Position numbers and translations under genes: made by a program. Below, in pieces: positions 60,988 through 64,000 of a stretch of DNA of 64,000 nucleotides. The stretch's first letter is position 1, and the number at the start of each line of letters is the position of its first letter. The stretch is taken from assembly GCA_910579465.1 (NCBI GenBank), contig CAJTUB010000005.1, positions 248,001 through 312,000 on the forward strand. Direction: 5' to 3'. The notes beneath the pieces were generated by a model that made no database searches, had not been told where the DNA came from, and saw only the letters and a list, made by a program, of their open reading frames with translations. Source of the DNA: an uncultured Lachnospiraceae bacterium. GTDB lineage: Bacteria; Bacillota; Clostridia; Lachnospirales; Lachnospiraceae.

Positions 60988-62841
60988 ATGTCCTCTCTTT
61001 TGCATAAATTCCGCTCTTATTTTCTTTTCCTTGCTGTTTCGCTTTGCCTGCTTTCCGGCTGTTCCTCCGCCGGTAAAGCACCCTCTCCTGTTCCCGGCCC
61101 GTCCGCATCCGGCGTTCCGGAATCTTCTGTTACACCGGATGCAGCAAAGGACTCCTTTTCTTCTTTTTTGAACCAGCTCTTCCGGCAGTATGCTGCTGCC
61201 GACAGCCTGTCACTGCATTACACCATAAGCAATCCCGAGGCAATGCAGATTACAAAGCCTCCGGTAACACTGGGACACTTTTCTGCAAAGGAACTGAAGG
61301 CTTCCGCTGCCTCTGCAAAAAAAAGCCTGGAACTTCTCCGTTCCTTTTCCCGTGCCTCGCTGGACGCTTCCGAACAGCTGACCTACGATTTATTGGAATA
61401 CTCCCTGGAAACCTCGGTCTTGCCGGAGGGCACGGAGCTTTACGATACCCCGCTCGGCCCTGTTACGGGATTACAGACACAGCTTCCTATCCTGCTGGCG
61501 GAATACCGCTTTTCTTCTCTTGCCGATGTAGAGGACTATTTTTTACTGCTCGCAGACCTTCCGGACTATTTTTCCGAGCTCTGCGCGTTTGAGCGGGAGC
61601 GCTCTGCCGCCGGGACGCAGTCCTGTGCTGAAGTTCTTTCCCGCATTGTCCTGCAGAGTAAAGCCTTTGTGGAGAATCCGGAGGATAACTTCCTGATTGC
61701 CGGATTCCGTGACCGCCTTGCGACACTGCCTGACTTAACTGCCACGCAAACCGCAGAGCTTTGTATCCGCAACCAGAAGCTCGTCTTTACCAAAGTAATT
61801 CCTGCCTATGAGCTTTTGATTGAAACCTTAGAGGAGCTTTCCGACCCTGCCGTTCCGTCAAGGGGGCTTTGCGCCCTGCCAGGAGGAGCTGCATACTATG
61901 AACATCTGGTCCGCAGTAATACCGGTTCGGGCCGGAGCATTGAAGAATTAGAAGAAATGTTAGAAACTGCCCTTTTTGACAGCCTGCTCACTATTGTCAC
62001 ATTTTCTGAGGATGAAACTCTGCGTACCGAATGGGAAAACTACCAGAGAGACGGGCTTTCCGCACTCCCTTCTGCTTCCCGGAAGGAAGACACTGCCGGA
62101 ACAGCTGCAGATACCGATTCCTCCGTTGCGCTCCTTTCTGCTTTAAGGGAACGGATTCAGGCGGATTTTCCGTCTCCGGTAAAAAGCGCCTGCCGTGTAG
62201 AAACCGTCCACCCGTCTCTGGAAGACTTTATCAGTCCGGCGCTTTATCTTATTCCGCCCCTTGACGGCTATACAGAAAACGTAATTTATATCAATCAGGC
62301 AAAATGCTCCCCGGAAGAGCTTTTTTCCACACTCGCCCACGAGGGCTATCCGGGGCATCTTTATCAGAATACTTACTTTGCGGCGTCTGCTCCGCATCCT
62401 ATCCGTATGCTTTTAAATTTTACCGGGTACGATGAGGGCTGGGCAACTTATGCGGAAGCCTTTGCCTACCGTTACGCCGACTGCTCTGATCGGCTGCGCC
62501 AGCTTCTGGTTGCAGAACAGATTGCAGGGCTCTGCCTTTACAGTCTCTCCGACATCCGTATCCACTACCGGGGCGCAGACATGGACAGTATCCTCTCCTT
62601 CCTGCAGGATTACGGTCTTACGAAGGAAGGCGCCACGGAGCTCTACTATGCACAGCTGGCAGAACCGGCAATTTACCTCCCGTATTCTGTCGGTTATCTG
62701 GAATTTTCCGACCTGTTAGAAACATATCTGTCGCTGAAGGGAAATGATGCCCCGCTCCTTGCGTTCCACACCTTCCTTCTGGAAACAGGCCCGGCACCGT
62801 TCCCGGTACTAAGGGAGCGCCTGCTGACAACATTCCAGTAA
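60988..62841 (+). CDS. DUF885 family lipoprotein (predicted metallopeptidase)
   Basis: The 617-residue protein has a lipoprotein signal FLFLAVSLCLLSGCSSAGK, a Pro/Ser-rich linker, and a DUF885 domain. The domain contains FSTLAHEGYPGHLYQNTYFA (a HExxxxH zinc-type motif) and the downstream acidic partner GYDEGWATYAEAFAYRY. Family members are predicted membrane-anchored zinc peptidases. The ATG follows AAGGAGCTGTC. It is transcribed divergently from the flagellar locus. Confidence 0.9.
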   Translation: MSSLLHKFRSYFLFLAVSLCLLSGCSSAGKAPSPVPGPSASGVPESSVTPDAAKDSFSSFLNQLFRQYAAADSLSLHYTISNPEAMQITKPPVTLGHFSAKELKASAASAKKSLELLRSFSRASLDASEQLTYDLLEYSLETSVLPEGTELYDTPLGPVTGLQTQLPILLAEYRFSSLADVEDYFLLLADLPDYFSELCAFERERSAAGTQSCAEVLSRIVLQSKAFVENPEDNFLIAGFRDRLATLPDLTATQTAELCIRNQKLVFTKVIPAYELLIETLEELSDPAVPSRGLCALPGGAAYYEHLVRSNTGSGRSIEELEEMLETALFDSLLTIVTFSEDETLRTEWENYQRDGLSALPSASRKEDTAGTAADTDSSVALLSALRERIQADFPSPVKSACRVETVHPSLEDFISPALYLIPPLDGYTENVIYINQAKCSPEELFSTLAHEGYPGHLYQNTYFAASAPHPIRMLLNFTGYDEGWATYAEAFAYRYADCSDRLRQLLVAEQIAGLCLYSLSDIRIHYRGADMDSILSFLQDYGLTKEGATELYYAQLAEPAIYLPYSVGYLEFSDLLETYLSLKGNDAPLLAFHTFLLETGPAPFPVLRERLLTTFQ

Positions 62842-62892
62842 CCGCGTATTTCACCGGAATCACCTCGAAACACCAACGCACCGTTAAGCCGC

Positions 62893-64000
62893 TCAGGCGC
62901 GGGAACGCCCACGGACGGCTGGCGGTGCTGATTCACGCTTTACAGCAGCAAAGTCATAGGATATCGTTACATCTCTTTTACTATACATTTTATAAAAGTC
63001 CTTCATAATACGCGCTATAAGATTCTTCATCCCATCCTCGCCCATATCTGCTAACACCAGCAGAATCTGGTTACTGCTGTAACGTATTACATTATCCGGA
63101 CTGTCAACCACATTTGCCGCCGCTCTTTTAAGATAGCTTATGGCAATGTCGCGGTCTTCCACGGTAATCTTAGCACCACTGTCAGCGCTGACGGTAAACA
63201 TCAGAGCCTGCGCATTCTCCGCCTCTTTCAGCATTCTGTAGGCTTTGTCCGCTCCGGGACAGACATTATAAATGCCCCCGTCAGCCGTCCTATCCTCCTT
63301 CAGCGCCCCGATAAGCTGCGTCAAATCAATTCCTGTTTTCCACCCGTCTGCATTGACAGCAATCGGCGTGCTGTAAATCCCTTCACGGTAAAACTCATAT
63401 TTTCCGCCGCCGCCCTGCTTTGCCATATAAAGCGCCTTGTTCGCCTGTTCATGGAGCAGCCGCAGGCTGTCCGACGGTCTCCGGCTGAACGTTATGCCTA
63501 CCGACACGGAAAGCTCCGCAAGATACGGCTCCTCCTGCTTCCGGAGGCGGATAAGAGCAAAAAACCTGTCCGCAAGCCGACCGGCATCCTCCTCACTGAC
63601 AACACCTTTACACAATACGGCAAAGGTATCACTGCTAAAGCGGACTGTGATACGGTTTTCACACATTCCATCGATACACTGTGCCACTGTTTTTATAAAC
63701 GCATCCCCGACTACAAAGCCGGCACTCTCATTTACCTTATGAAGAGAATCTATATCAAAAAGCATCAGACAGTCCTTCTCTGAAAGCGACTCCGAGATAA
63801 GGCTTTCGCCATAATTACAGCTGTAAACTCCTGTAAGAAAATCTATGTACAGCTCATTTTGAAGCTGTACCTCCCGCTTTTCAATCACACGGGAAATAAT
63901 CGTATTCACTCCGGAACTTTCGTCAGGCATCGGAACCGGAAGCCGTTTTTCCTCAATCAGCTTCAGCAGCGCATTCGCCGCATCTGCATCAAACTGGCTC
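62893..64000 (-). CDS. Degenerate GGDEF-domain protein (5' end beyond the window)
   Basis: The frame stays open to the right edge (SQFDADAANALLKLIEEKRL precedes the ATG at 63928-63930), so the gene starts outside. Next comes a GGDEF fold: YIDFLTGVYSCNYGESL, LFDIDSLHKVNESAGFVVGD, VSVGITFSRR and QANKALYMAKQGGGGKYEF. The signature GGDEF is replaced by SSDTF (VRFSSDTFAVLC), so diguanylate cyclase activity is unlikely. A second, weaker alpha/beta domain follows to the C-terminus. The edge segment resembles the end of an HD-GYP-type or other signalling domain. It may act as a c-di-GMP or GTP sensor (inference). Confidence 0.8.
   Translation of the reverse strand, partial: SQFDADAANALLKLIEEKRLPVPMPDESSGVNTIISRVIEKREVQLQNELYIDFLTGVYSCNYGESLISESLSEKDCLMLFDIDSLHKVNESAGFVVGDAFIKTVAQCIDGMCENRITVRFSSDTFAVLCKGVVSEEDAGRLADRFFALIRLRKQEEPYLAELSVSVGITFSRRPSDSLRLLHEQANKALYMAKQGGGGKYEFYREGIYSTPIAVNADGWKTGIDLTQLIGALKEDRTADGGIYNVCPGADKAYRMLKEAENAQALMFTVSADSGAKITVEDRDIAISYLKRAAANVVDSPDNVIRYSSNQILLVLADMGEDGMKNLIARIMKDFYKMYSKRDVTISYDFAAVKRESAPPAVRGRSRA

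Overview
The window looks like a chromosomal segment of a motile, Gram-positive Clostridia bacterium, most likely a Lachnospiraceae member. The grounds are moderate GC, strong AGGAGG-type ribosome binding sites, sigma-A promoters, a SAM-I riboswitch on metK, a monoderm-type Tad pilus locus with DUF5702/FHA partners, and a flagellin-FliS locus. Family assignments come from motifs and remembered families, not from database searches.

Left end (1-1.8 kb): the 3' half of a tRNA-Lys(CTT) gene, then frameshifted phage head genes. This is the debris of an integrated element. It abuts the old end of a large CRISPR array (1846-6357; 67 full repeats plus one degenerate one, transcribed on the minus strand). 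A leader (6358-6530) and a complete type I-C operon follow, all on the minus strand: cas3, cas5c, cas8c (with an internal cas11c start), cas7, cas4, cas1, cas2.

The most interesting stretch is the 440 bp between cas3 and cas5c. On the plus strand it carries one solitary, degenerate CRISPR repeat (12206-12236) with an intact 11-nt crRNA handle. The sequence after it has a 12-nt perfect seed match (15 of 16 positions) to a site that has a TTC PAM and lies over the -10 and start of the only good promoter of the cas5c-cas2 operon. I read this as a crRNA-like guide that lets Cascade repress its own operon (CreR-type autoregulation). The same interval also holds a duplicated promoter/ribosome-site segment and a 98-bp inverted-repeat insertion.

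Middle (14.6-30.9 kb): a DUF2339 membrane protein, thioredoxin, trmB, an L-arabinose locus (araR-araB-araD with a shared candidate AraR operator), a SEC-C methionine aminopeptidase, a D-Ala-D-Ala carboxypeptidase, a FliM-peptide-like coiled-coil protein coupled to an ECF S component/DUF1893 fusion, riboswitch-controlled metK, a HIT protein, a flavodoxin/SCP2 fusion and a rhomboid protease. From 30.9 to 37.7 kb is an Opp/Dpp-type ABC importer whose OppC-like subunit has an RCC1-like propeller inserted in its outer loop.

Right part: a Tad pilus operon (37.9-47.7 kb, promoter at 47.8 kb), a maltodextrin ABC importer with malQ (48.4-53.7 kb), a flagellin/FliS/FliK-like locus (53.9-60.9 kb), a DUF885 lipoprotein peptidase, and a truncated gene with a degenerate GGDEF domain running off the right edge.
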